Source: Amaricoccus sp003258405
GTDB lineage: Bacteria > Pseudomonadota > Alphaproteobacteria > Rhodobacterales > Rhodobacteraceae
Assembly (NCBI RefSeq): GCF_043226085.1
Contig: NZ_CP171226.1
Span: 232,286 to 296,285, forward strand
DNA length: 64,000 nucleotides
Direction of reading: 5' to 3'
Position 1 is the first letter of the stretch. Each line of letters begins with the position of its first letter. Under the pieces are notes generated by a model. That model had not been told where the DNA came from. It worked only from the letters and a program-made list of their open reading frames with translations, and ran no database searches. Both the position numbers and the translations under genes were made by a program. Shown here one piece after another: positions 53,478-64,000 of the stretch.

Positions 53478-55088
53478 TCATCGAGCATCCTCGAGGATCA
53501 TGGCGGCGCCCTTTTCGGCGATCATGATCGTGGGCGAATTGGTGTTGCCCGAGGTGATCGTCGGCATGACGGAGGCATCGGCGACCCGGAGGCCCTCGAG
53601 GCCACGCACCCGCAGGCGGGCGTCGGTCACTGCCGTGGGGTCACTCTCCGCGCCCATCTTGGCGGTGCCGACCGGGTGGAAGATCGTGGTGCCGACATCC
53701 CCCGCCGCGCGGGCGAGGTCCTCGTCACTGACGAGATCCGGGCCGGGCTTGAATTCCTCGGGGGCATAGCGGCGGAGGGCCGGCTGCACCATGATCCGGC
53801 GGACGGCGCGGATCGCGTCGGCGGCAACCTGGCGATCCTCGGCGGTGGCGAGATAGTTCGGCTGGATCAGCGGCGGCGCATCCGGTTCGGGCGAGCGGGC
53901 GTGGATGGTGCCGCGGCTCGAGGGGCGGAGATTGCAGACGCTGGTGGTGATCGCCGGGAAGGGGTGCATGGCATCGCCGAACTTGTCGAGGGAGAGCGGC
54001 TGGATGTGCATCTGGATGTTGGGGGTCGCATAGGCTTCCGACGAGCGGGTGAAGGCGCCGAGCTGCGAGGGGGCCATGGTCATCGGACCGCGGCGGCGCA
54101 GGGCATAATCGGCGGCCATCCAGCCGCGGCGCAGGAGCGAGCGGTAGGCCATGTTGAGGGTGGGCACATTCGCGACCCGGAAGATCGGCCGGAGCTGGAG
54201 GTGATCCTGAAGGTTTCCGCCGACGCCCGGAAGATGCTGCGCGACCTCGATCCCGAGCCCGGAAACCCGCGCGCCGTCGCCGATGCCGGAGCGTTCGAGC
54301 AGCGCGGGCGTGGCGACCGCGCCGGTGGAGAGGATGACCTCGCCGCGGGCATGGAGCACCTGACGCACCCCCGCGCGGCGGATCACGAGGCCGGTGGCGC
54401 GGCCGCCCTCGATCACCACCCGCTCGGCAAGGGCGCCGGTCAGGACGGTGAGGTTCGGCCGGTCGAGCGCGGGGGCGAGGAAACCGCGGGCGGCACTCCA
54501 GCGGCGACCGCGCTTCTGGTTCACGTCGAAATAGCCGCAGCCCTCGTTGCTGCCGGTATTGAAATCCGGGGTCGCGGGGATGCCGGCCTCGGCGGCGGCG
54601 GCGATGAAGGCGTCGAGGATCTCCCAGCGCATGCGGGGCTGTTCCACCCGCCATTCGCCGCCAGCCCCGTGGAGCGGCCCCGCGCCGCGCCAGTTGTCCT
54701 CATGGCGGCGGAAGACCGGGAGCACGTCGTCCCAGCCCCAGCCCGGCAGGCCCATCTGGCGCCAGCCGTCGTAATCGGCGGCCTGGCCCCGCATGTAGAT
54801 CATCGCGTTGATCGCCGAGCAGCCGCCCAGAACCCGGCCGCGGGGATAGGCGAGATCGCGGCCGTTGAGGCCCGGCACCGGCTCGGTCCGGAAGCACCAG
54901 TCGGCGCGGGGATTGCCGATGGCGAAGAGATAGCCCACGGGGATGTGGAACCAGATCCAGTCGTCCTTGCCACCGCCCTCGACGAGGGCCACCCGGTGGC
55001 GGCCGCCCTCGGACAGGCGGTTGGCGAGCACACAGCCCGCCGAACCTCCGCCCGCGACGATGAAATCGAAGCTCTCGCCGGTTTCCAT
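53478..55088 (-). CDS. GMC-family FAD-dependent oxidoreductase
   Basis: A 536-residue flavoenzyme of the glucose-methanol-choline oxidoreductase family (choline/alcohol dehydrogenase group). The FAD dinucleotide fold shows VAGGGSAGCVLANRLSEGG (about 11-29), GMC signature 1 is YPRGRVLGGCSAINAMIYMRG (about 82-102, here split into overlapping pieces), and signature 2 is STGAVATPALLERSGIG. The C-terminal catalytic region FHPVGTAKMG carries the active His, and SGNTNSPTIMIAEKGA closes the protein. It stands alone; the alcohol oxidised is not evident. Confidence 0.92.
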   Translation of the reverse strand: METGESFDFIVAGGGSAGCVLANRLSEGGRHRVALVEGGGKDDWIWFHIPVGYLFAIGNPRADWCFRTEPVPGLNGRDLAYPRGRVLGGCSAINAMIYMRGQAADYDGWRQMGLPGWGWDDVLPVFRRHEDNWRGAGPLHGAGGEWRVEQPRMRWEILDAFIAAAAEAGIPATPDFNTGSNEGCGYFDVNQKRGRRWSAARGFLAPALDRPNLTVLTGALAERVVIEGGRATGLVIRRAGVRQVLHARGEVILSTGAVATPALLERSGIGDGARVSGLGIEVAQHLPGVGGNLQDHLQLRPIFRVANVPTLNMAYRSLLRRGWMAADYALRRRGPMTMAPSQLGAFTRSSEAYATPNIQMHIQPLSLDKFGDAMHPFPAITTSVCNLRPSSRGTIHARSPEPDAPPLIQPNYLATAEDRQVAADAIRAVRRIMVQPALRRYAPEEFKPGPDLVSDEDLARAAGDVGTTIFHPVGTAKMGAESDPTAVTDARLRVRGLEGLRVADASVMPTITSGNTNSPTIMIAEKGAAMILEDAR

Positions 55089-55465
55089 GGCCTTGCCCTC
55101 CTCCCCGGGTCTTCCCTCCGGGCTTAGCGCGGCCGGGGGCGGGGCTCCATGGGAAATCGGGCGGGAAAGCGGGGCCCGCGGCCGTGAAAACGGGGCTTTT
55201 CACCGTGAAACGAAAATTATCGCACTGATTTCATTCATTTTTCGTGGTTAACATATCATGAATGAGCCCCTCCGGCGGGGGCTGGAGCCGCGGCGGCGTT
55301 CGGGGCGCGGGGCCCTTGGGAGGGGCCGCCCACGAAAGGTTGGCGCGCGGATCACGATGGCGCTAGTCTGAGGGATGGCCGCCCGCACCGGGGCCGGTGG
55401 CGGACCGGATGCCGGAGCGTGTGACGCAGCGGACCGAAGCGCGCCAGATCGGGGGGGAAACCATC
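55089..55465. other. Intergenic region before small lipoprotein gene
   Basis: No gene is seen in 377 bp. GTGAAAA (55184-55190) and TTTTCAC (55197-55203) form a perfect 7-bp hairpin about 100 bp upstream of the GMC gene start, followed by another GTGAAAC. An AT-rich stretch follows (55205-55262), a likely promoter area. AGCCCC/GGGGCT (55265-55283) form a second short stem. Confidence 0.4.
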
Positions 55466-55771
55466 ATGACGACAAGAGGGATCCTTGCGGCCGGCGCAGC
55501 CGCCCTGCTGCTGGCGGCTTGCGCGAAGGAGGACGACACCGCGGCGGACAGCGAGGCGGCGGTGGTCGGCGGCGCTTCGGACCTCACGCCCTTCGAGGGC
55601 GCCCGCGCCGGGCAGGCGGAAATGGGCATCCAGAGCCTCGGCTTCCGGCATATCCGCTCGGACGGGCTGACGGCCTACTGGCTCAACCCCGCCACCGGGG
55701 CCTGTGCGGCCATCGTCACCACGGAGGGGCGCTACTCCTCGGTGACCATGCTGCCCGCCGGGGATTGCTGA
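55466..55771 (+). CDS. Small putative lipoprotein (101 aa)
   Basis: An exported lipoprotein with the signal GILAAGAAALLLAACAKEDD; the lipobox LAAC places the lipidated Cys near residue 17. The rest (ELxx-free, with GIQSLGFRHIRSDGLTAYWL and ATGACAAIVTTEGRYSSVTML) resembles small secreted proteins of unknown role in Alphaproteobacteria. Two further Cys could form a disulphide. The ATG at 55466 follows GGGGGGGAAA. The function is unknown. Confidence 0.75.
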   Translation: MTTRGILAAGAAALLLAACAKEDDTAADSEAAVVGGASDLTPFEGARAGQAEMGIQSLGFRHIRSDGLTAYWLNPATGACAAIVTTEGRYSSVTMLPAGDC

Positions 55772-56252
55772 GCGCAGCACTGCGCGCACGGGGCGGCGCA
55801 GCGGCCACGGCAGGTTAATGACTCGTTAACTTGTATCCCCGGAACGGTATCTGTACCCCATTTGGGTAATGCGGCGACACCGCCTTTTGGCGCATAGTGG
55901 GCATGCGGGGTGAGGGGGATGCGACACCGCATTCAAACAGATATCATCCGGCTGGGGCGGACGGCCATGAACCGAAGTCGGCGGTTCGCGCCAGAATTTC
56001 GATGAAGAACGAGACCAGCAGGACCATTTTCATGCAGCTTCAAAAACGATTCATTTGAGCAGGCATTTCGACGGATCGGCAGCGCGGCCGGGTGCAGATT
56101 TCACTCTGGCAGAGCGCCACGCCGGGCCATCCGGGAATTGACCGGATATGCCGGCAAACAACCAGCGCTCTCCCGCACGCGGGAGGGCGCTGGTGCGTTT
56201 TGGAGCTCGCGCATCCCCGCGGCCTGCGCACCGGCCCCCTGCCCCGCCGCCG
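55772..56252. other. Intergenic region, no gene supported
   Basis: This 481-bp region has mixed composition. Small dyads occur (GTTAA-TGACTCG-TTAAC near 55815; ATCCGG-GAATTGA-CCGGAT near 56129-56147). Two tiny coupled frames (55967-56005 and 56002-56058) are not convincing. The strong metH terminator at 56161-56194 is listed separately. Confidence 0.4.
56161..56194 (-). terminator. Strong terminator hairpin downstream of metH
   Basis: A 15-bp stem with one T-G pair and a CACG tetraloop: ACCAGCGC (56161-56168) pairs with GCGCTGGT (56187-56194), and CTCCCG (56170-56175) pairs with CGGGAG (56180-56185). It lies about 60 bp past the metH stop; on the minus strand it runs into TTGTTTG. It is one of the longest stems noticed in the window. 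Confidence 0.75.
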
Positions 56253-60023
<3,771 letters not shown>

Positions 60024-60036
60024 GGCGACCTTCAGG

Positions 60037-60089
60037 GCAGTTGCTGCGAAAGCGCTCCGCTAACACAGTTTGCAGCGGAGACCAACTGC
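60037..60089 (-). promoter_or_regulatory. Nested stem structure in metH leader, possible RNA regulator
   Basis: Reading toward metH, GCAGTTG pairs with CAACTGC (60083-60089 with 60037-60043), enclosing a second perfect 7-bp stem CTCCGCT/AGCGGAG (60074-60080 with 60055-60061) over a 12-nt loop. A small GCG-CUUU-CGC stem can form in the 11-nt joining segment. The structure ends 13 bases before the start codon. It does not clearly match SAM-II or SAH riboswitches as I recall them. Confidence 0.45.
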
Positions 60090-60129
60090 GCGCCGCGACG
60101 GCCTCCTGCGGCCCCTGCCCTCCCCTGCC

Positions 60130-60519
60130 CTACCGCGCGAGTTCGACCGGGGCATCGTAGCGGGCGAGCGCCGGATCGGCGGTGACGAGGCGGATCTCCT
60201 CGACCTGGGCCTGGGCCACCAGAATCCGGCCGAAGGGCTCGTCATGAAGCGGCGGCAGGGCGGCGGCGGCCAGCGCGTGGCGGCCGTCGAGCGGAAGCTC
60301 GTCGTAGCCGTTCTCGAGCAGGCCGCGGCGGAACTCGTGGGGCGAGACCTGAAAGCCCCCCCTGCCCTCGCGCTGGAGGATCGCGATCTCCCAGAGGCTC
60401 ACGGCGCTGAAGACCGGCCGGGTGCGGGCGGCCTCGAGCGCGGCGCGCGCGGCGGGCGGCAGGAGGCGGCCCCCGGCCGCGGCGGCAAGGAGGAGCGGCG
60501 TGTCGAAGAGGATCCTCAC
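60130..60519 (-). CDS. PIN-domain (VapC-like) toxin, altered active site
   Basis: A 129-residue PIN-domain protein like VapC ribonuclease toxins. The N-terminal acidic residue is in ILFDTPLLLA (Asp6), the second in SLWEIAILQ, and the last in LVTADPALARYDA. The usual HxDPFDR segment reads HDEPFGR, so the third acidic residue appears to be Gly. The enzyme may be weakened or inactive. Its start overlaps the antitoxin end (ATGA). Confidence 0.82.
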   Translation of the reverse strand: MRILFDTPLLLAAAAGGRLLPPAARAALEAARTRPVFSAVSLWEIAILQREGRGGFQVSPHEFRRGLLENGYDELPLDGRHALAAAALPPLHDEPFGRILVAQAQVEEIRLVTADPALARYDAPVELAR

Positions 60520-60752
60520 CGGGCCGGGCCCCCTGCCCCGCCGCCGGGCCGGGCGAGGGCGAACTCCGGCGTGAGACTGATGCGGCCTTCGAGGAAGCCG
60601 ATGCGGCGGGGCGTGTCGGGATCGGCGGCGAGGGCCGCGACGCGGACGAGTGGATGACCGGCGCGGGCGATCACGAAGGGCTCGCCTTCCACCGCGGCTT
60701 CGACCAGCCGGGAGAGGTTGGTCTTGGCCTCGTGCATGTTGACGCTTTTCAT
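60516..60752 (-). CDS. Phd/YefM-family antitoxin
   Basis: A 78-residue prevent-host-death-type antitoxin: MKSVNMHEAKTNLSRLVEAA (the Phd/YefM DNA-binding N-terminus), GEPFVIARAGHPLVRV and a short basic or low-complexity C-terminal tail that would neutralise the toxin. It directly precedes and overlaps the PIN gene. The pair sits next to parB and so may stabilise a replicon. Confidence 0.87.
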   Translation of the reverse strand: MKSVNMHEAKTNLSRLVEAAVEGEPFVIARAGHPLVRVAALAADPDTPRRIGFLEGRISLTPEFALARPGGGAGGPAR

Positions 60753-61102
60753 GGGGCGCGACCTTCGGTGATTGATATGACTTAGTTTAGTCGCCTTAGT
60801 CCGCTATGACCAGTGATTTCAGAGTAGGCTCGGAAGCCGGTTTCGTCCTGCTCGATAGCGCTCCCCCGAAGCGATTGCCCGACCGGTCCGGCGGTGGCGG
60901 ATGCGGCGGCGGGTTGGCCGGGCAAATCCGGGAGTGACGCAGCCGTGGTGGAGGATCGGGGGGCGTCGCGTCCCCGTCCTTGCGCGGACGCTCATTGCCG
61001 CTGAACGGGGTGTCGGGACCCCGAAGCTGGCGCGCGGCAGCGTTGCGCCGCAGGCCAGGACCGGGGTCGCAGGCGACCTTCCCCGTGGGGAAGATCGGGG
61101 GC
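60753..61102. promoter_or_regulatory. Region between parB and toxin-antitoxin pair
   Basis: No gene is supported in 350 bp. GACTTAGTTTAGTC (60779-60792) followed by CCTTAGTCC lies 27 bp upstream of the antitoxin start and is a likely TA operator (repeated TTAGT). At the other end lies one copy of the par palindrome (61078-61093), 10 bp past the parB stop. The middle is GC-rich with no clear structure. Confidence 0.5.
61078..61093. repeat. par palindrome copy 1 (downstream of parB)
   Basis: CTTCCCCGTGGGGAAG, a 16-bp palindrome with GT at the centre. It lies 10 bp after the parB stop, so it may also act as a terminator hairpin. Read in reverse, its flanks (GAT before, GTC after) equal those of the copy at 62535. 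Confidence 0.75.
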
Positions 61103-62227
61103 TCAGCCGTCGAGCTGGTCGAGCATCTGGCGCACCGCGCGTTCGAGGCGGCGGCGATCGACGGTGGAGAAATCCCGGTCGAGCCGCACCTCGAGACGCC
61201 CGGCGGCGGCGGTGCATTTCGCCCGCCCCTCCGGCCGGTCGAACTGGAAGCTGGTCTTTGCCCGCCCCGGTTTTGCCGGCGCCGCCGGTGCTGCGGGCGC
61301 CGGAACCCGGGCGGGCTCCGCGGCTTCCTCGATCCGGGCATGGCGGCGGAGCACGGCGAGCTCGTCCTGCGCCGTGCGCCCCTCCCAGCCGGTCAGATCG
61401 TCGAGGATGCGGGCGGCGACTTCCGGATCCTCGTCCATGCGGGCAACGAGCGCGAGGCCCAGAGCGCGGGAAATCTCCGGGGCGAAGCGGAGCTGCGCCC
61501 CGAGGCGCTCGACGAGGCGGATGAAGGTGCGGATGTAGCTGCGCTTCTGGTAGCCCGCCGACTTGAAGAGCACCGCGACCGCCTTGTCCGGGTCATTCTC
61601 GCCCGTGTCGGGATCGGCGGCATATTCGCGGGCAAGCTGCGCCATCTCCGCGAAGGAGATGTCCTTTCGCACGAGGTTTTCATCCACCATCCGGCGATAG
61701 AGCGCATCGAGGCTGTCACCCGCTTCGGACACCGCCGCCGGAATGGCGCCGAAGCGCGCAGGATCCCCGGTTTCGCCGAGCAACTCGCGATAGGCCGCGA
61801 GGCGCCGGAAGCCCTGGATTAGCTCGAAACGGCCATCCGCCCGCCGCTCGACCCGGATCGGGTTCGAAAGGCCGATGGCCTGGATCGAATCCTTGAGTTC
61901 CGAAAGCTCCTCGTCCGGGCCGGCGGCGCGGTCGCGGGTGAGCTTGCGGGCCTCCACCTGCTCGAGCGGCACCAGCTCGACCGCGAGGCCAAGCTTCTTC
62001 AACCGGACGAATTCATGGGCGAGCGCGTCATTTTCGGCCCGTATCCGGTCCTCCACCTCGCGCCGCTCGCGCACCGAAACGGCGGTTTCGGTGATCGCGG
62101 CGGCCATGGGGCCGCGGCGCGCCGCCGGGGCCTCGGGCTTTGCCGGGGGCTCGGACTTCCCCGCGGGGAAGGTTTCCGGCTCCTGATCCGGCATCTCGAT
62201 ATCGAACATCCTGCGTCGCTTGCTCAT
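61103..62227 (-). CDS. parB: ParB/RepB-type centromere-binding protein
   Basis: A 374-residue partition protein. The short basic start MSKRRRMFDIEMPD and ENDALAHEFVRLKKLGL are typical of plasmid ParB/RepB proteins in Rhodobacterales. The ParB N-terminal domain follows (LKDSIQAIGLSNPIRVERR, ELIQGFRRLAAYREL, about 128-165), then the helix-turn-helix region (MVDENLVRKDISFAEMAQLA, about 195-220), and a C-terminal part with Pro/Ala linker (near 305). One par palindrome lies in its own 5' coding part (encoding FPAGK). The ATG at 62227 follows parA by 10 bp. Confidence 0.92.
   Translation of the reverse strand: MSKRRRMFDIEMPDQEPETFPAGKSEPPAKPEAPAARRGPMAAAITETAVSVRERREVEDRIRAENDALAHEFVRLKKLGLAVELVPLEQVEARKLTRDRAAGPDEELSELKDSIQAIGLSNPIRVERRADGRFELIQGFRRLAAYRELLGETGDPARFGAIPAAVSEAGDSLDALYRRMVDENLVRKDISFAEMAQLAREYAADPDTGENDPDKAVAVLFKSAGYQKRSYIRTFIRLVERLGAQLRFAPEISRALGLALVARMDEDPEVAARILDDLTGWEGRTAQDELAVLRRHARIEEAAEPARVPAPAAPAAPAKPGRAKTSFQFDRPEGRAKCTAAAGRLEVRLDRDFSTVDRRRLERAVRQMLDQLDG
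62156..62171. repeat. par palindrome copy 2 (inside parB)
   Basis: CTTCCCCGCGGGGAAG, a perfect 16-bp palindrome within the 5' coding part of parB, where it encodes part of FPAGK. It is one of four copies in this module. Confidence 0.8.
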
Positions 62228-62237
62228 CGCCCTGCCC

Positions 62238-63533
62238 TCAGATCTTGTCCCATGCCGCCACCGCGTGGACCTTGAATTCCTCATAGGCCCGGTCGAAGCT
62301 TGCCCGTGCCCGGCGCCAGGTTTCCCGCGTCATCTCGCGATAGTCGATCTCGTAGACCGAGCTCAGGAAGCGGCCCGACTGCTCCACCGCCCGCGTCATC
62401 TCGACCGGATGCTCGGCGACATGATCGCCGAAGACCTTGCGGAAGGCCTCGAACATCGCGCGGTGGAGATCGTTGCCGGGCTCGTAGCGCGTCATCAGGA
62501 AGCGGATCTCGACAAAGGCCTTCGGCAGCGTGATCTTCCCCGCCGGGAAGGTCGCGTCGAACCCGTGCGAGAGATCCTCGAGCGCCTCGGCAAGCTGGCC
62601 GATGAAGCTCGTGGTGCTGTCGTATTCCCAGTAGCCGGGCCCGGAGGGGATGTAGAGCATGTCGGCCGCGAAGACCGCGTTCATCGACTGGTAGCCGATG
62701 GCCGGCGGGCAGTCGAAGATGATGAGGTCGTAATCGTCATCGTTCAGCGTATCCAGATAGCGCGACACCGCGGCGAAGAACGACCATTCCGGGTTGAGGT
62801 GGCGATACTGCGCCGAGGCGAACTCGACGAACGCCGCGTTGGCGCAGGAGGGAATGATGTCGATCGTCGACCAGGCGGTGGGCTTGATGAAGTCGCTGAC
62901 CCGCAGCTCGTCGAGCCCCATGTCGCGGATCGAGGCCGGGATCTTGCGCCGCGGCGGCGCGGTGCCCGAGGCGGCGCCGACCGCGGCCTCGTTCATCCGG
63001 TCGGTCTCGCGGATGAGGTCGCGGGCCATGATGCCCCAGACGGTGTAATCCTCGGCGACATCGGTCAGGCCCATCGAATGGGAGAGGGTCGCCTGCGGGT
63101 CGAAATCGACCACCAGCACCCGGTAGCCGTCGAGCGCCGCGGCATGCGCGAGGTGGAGGGCGACGGTGGACTTGCCCGCGCCGCCCTTGAAGTTTGCCAC
63201 CGCGACCCGGAAGGCGCGCTTGCCGGAGGGGCGGGGGGGCATCAGCGACTTGCGGTTCACCTTCATCCGCCGCCGCAGCTCGTTGATCTCCTCGAGCGAG
63301 AACCAGCGCTGCCGGCCGTCCGGCTCGACTTCCCCGCCGGGAAGGTTCGGCTCGGTCGCAAGCCGGCCGCGGAAGGTGGACTGGTTGATGCGGAAGATGA
63401 GCTCCGAGACCTCCCAGCTCGAGAATCGCCGGAGTTTCTTCGTGCTCTCCGGACTGAAGGTCTGCTGCCGGATCCAGCTCTGCATCTTGAGCGACTGAGC
63501 CTGGAGCCGGGCCAGGTCTTCGTGCGTGTACAT
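62238..63533 (-). CDS. parA: ParA/RepA-type partition ATPase with N-terminal HTH
   Basis: A 431-residue Walker-type ParA ATPase (type Ia). The N-terminal 115 residues (THEDLARLQAQS, LRRFSSWEVSELI, WFSLEEINELRRRM) form the DNA-binding region that represses its own promoter. The deviant Walker A KGGAGKST is at 116-123, and DFDPQATLS and LIIFDCPPAIGY are Walker A' and B. Two par palindromes lie inside the gene. The ATG at 63533 begins the usual sequence MYTHEDLARL. An AT-rich region with a GCAAAT/ATTTGC repeat lies upstream. Confidence 0.94.
   Translation of the reverse strand: MYTHEDLARLQAQSLKMQSWIRQQTFSPESTKKLRRFSSWEVSELIFRINQSTFRGRLATEPNLPGGEVEPDGRQRWFSLEEINELRRRMKVNRKSLMPPRPSGKRAFRVAVANFKGGAGKSTVALHLAHAAALDGYRVLVVDFDPQATLSHSMGLTDVAEDYTVWGIMARDLIRETDRMNEAAVGAASGTAPPRRKIPASIRDMGLDELRVSDFIKPTAWSTIDIIPSCANAAFVEFASAQYRHLNPEWSFFAAVSRYLDTLNDDDYDLIIFDCPPAIGYQSMNAVFAADMLYIPSGPGYWEYDSTTSFIGQLAEALEDLSHGFDATFPAGKITLPKAFVEIRFLMTRYEPGNDLHRAMFEAFRKVFGDHVAEHPVEMTRAVEQSGRFLSSVYEIDYREMTRETWRRARASFDRAYEEFKVHAVAAWDKI
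62535..62550. repeat. par palindrome copy 3 (inside parA 3' part)
   Basis: CTTCCCCGCCGGGAAG, flanked by GAT and GTC, in the 3' half of parA, where it encodes part of FPAGK. One central mismatch separates it from the perfect copy 2. Confidence 0.8.
63329..63344. repeat. par palindrome copy 4 (inside parA 5' part)
   Basis: CTTCCCCGCCGGGAAG, flanked by GA and GTT, in the linker-coding part of parA ahead of the ATPase domain. Identical in its 16 bp to copy 3. Confidence 0.8.
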
Positions 63534-64000
63534 GCTCTGCCTCTGAACTAAACGTAAAAGCTGCCTCAATCCGCAAATACGCCGGATTTGCAAAAAAATC
63601 AAAACCGAAGTTATAATGAGCCTCGACAAATTTCTCCCTGTGCCTCCGGGGCTTTGGCCGCGAATCGCCTGGGTGAGTCGCAAGCCCGGATATCTGGGGC
63701 AGGGCGCGAAATATTGGGGGACTCGGACAGGGCTCCCGCCGCATATTGGGGGACATTTCCCCGCGATTGGGGGACACCCTAGCTGTCCCCCAATACCAGA
63801 GATACCCTTTTCATCGAAAAGGATATGGGGCCTCGCCGAGGCTCACCGGCACAATCGGCTTGACAGGAAACCGCCTCTGGACGCTAATGAGGGCACGGTC
63901 GGAAAGAGCGTTGGAAACAGCCGGACGATCGACGGGCCGCCAGAGCCCGAACGTTGAGGATCAGCCCGCGCAGATCTTGCGCCGAGCACAGGAGAGACCA
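63534..64000. other. Putative replication origin region with AT-rich stretch
   Basis: The 467 bp upstream of parA hold no convincing gene. An AT-rich stretch with the inverted repeat GCAAAT (63573-63578)/ATTTGC (63586-63591) is the likely parA operator. Iterons follow at 63690-63795, then a CCTTTT/AAAAGG stem (63806-63822). The window ends in AGGAGAGACCA, which looks like a ribosome-binding site for a plus-strand gene starting just beyond. A replication initiator there would complete a plasmid- or chromid-type origin. Confidence 0.55.
63690..63795. repeat. Iterons ATATTGGGGGACA in presumed origin
   Basis: ATATTGGGGGACT at 63711, ATATTGGGGGACA at 63743, CGATTGGGGGACA at 63764, and the inverted copy TGTCCCCCAATA at 63784-63795. 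A degenerate unit (ATATCTGGGGCA) starts at 63690. Starts are 21, 32 and 21 bp apart, close to whole helical turns. The last two form an 11-bp inverted repeat with 7-nt spacing. Confidence 0.75.

Noticed and set aside
55967..56058. Two tiny coupled frames (12 and 18 codons)
   Set aside because: They are too short, with only a weak ribosome-binding site and no context to support translation.
60024..60129. metH leader read as an SAH riboswitch
   Set aside because: Some bases (GGAGCGCT) recall it, but the expected downstream conserved segment and pseudoknot were not found.
61078..63344. Repeated palindromes considered as a CRISPR array or as REP elements
   Set aside because: Spacings are irregular (hundreds of bp), copies lie inside genes, and there are no Cas genes; restriction to parAB favours partition sites.

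Overview
The window is GC-rich (about two thirds G+C by eye), densely coded and reads like a member of the Rhodobacterales (Rhodobacteraceae/Paracoccaceae, Alphaproteobacteria). The grounds are the comEC-gltX-gltA neighbourhood, a BcsN-containing cellulose operon, a phasin, an ABC-fed amino-sugar locus and a Rhodobacterales-type ParA/ParB pair. The assignment is by gene content and style only; no rRNA or tRNA gene was found.

Layout. 1-3264: a DeoR regulator with an MFS transporter, divergent from a two-gene ABC-2 exporter. 3334-13725: an amino-sugar catabolic locus. One arm (minus) holds a MurQ-like etherase, a sugar-binding protein, two permeases, a Gfo/Idh/MocA oxidoreductase and an ATPase. 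The other arm (plus) holds a BadF-type kinase, a GntR regulator, a NagB-II-like deaminase and NagA. The two arms share a promoter region with repeated GGTATC operators. 14171-18937: a secreted RTX metalloprotease, an EEP-fold hydrolase and a cardiolipin synthase. 19494-28331: comEC, gltX, gltA, a YbaK deacylase, a small HNH protein, a lysozyme-inhibitor-like protein, succinyl-CoA:acetate CoA-transferase and a phasin. 28612-33970: GlgE and a TreS-maltokinase fusion (trehalose to alpha-glucan). 34011-43224: a PaiB-like protein, then the overlapping operon bcsN-bcsA-bcsB-bcsZ-TPR. 43500-45471: LolC/LolD. 45599-53465: a TonB-dependent siderophore receptor operon with PepSY-type membrane proteins, convergent with exbB-exbD-tonB. 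53478-60023: a GMC oxidoreductase, a small lipoprotein and metH. 60130-64000: a Phd/VapC-like pair, parB, parA and an iteron-bearing region that looks like a replication origin.

How the parts fit. The amino-sugar locus can import and degrade GlcNAc and probably MurNAc to fructose-6-phosphate: kinase, MurQ, NagA, then NagB-II. The iron genes supply an outer-membrane receptor, the energising TonB complex and inner-membrane partners. BcsA carries a PilZ domain, so cellulose export is probably under cyclic-di-GMP control. GlgE, TreS-Mak and the phasin point to carbon storage and stress carbohydrates.

Most noteworthy are: (i) four near-identical 16-bp palindromes inside and just after parA/parB, probably the partition centromere, three of them embedded in coding sequence; (ii) GGGGGACA iterons next to parA in an apparent plasmid- or chromid-type origin, although most of the window has chromosomal character; (iii) a nested stem structure in the metH leader; (iv) substitutions at expected catalytic positions in BcsZ and the VapC-like toxin.
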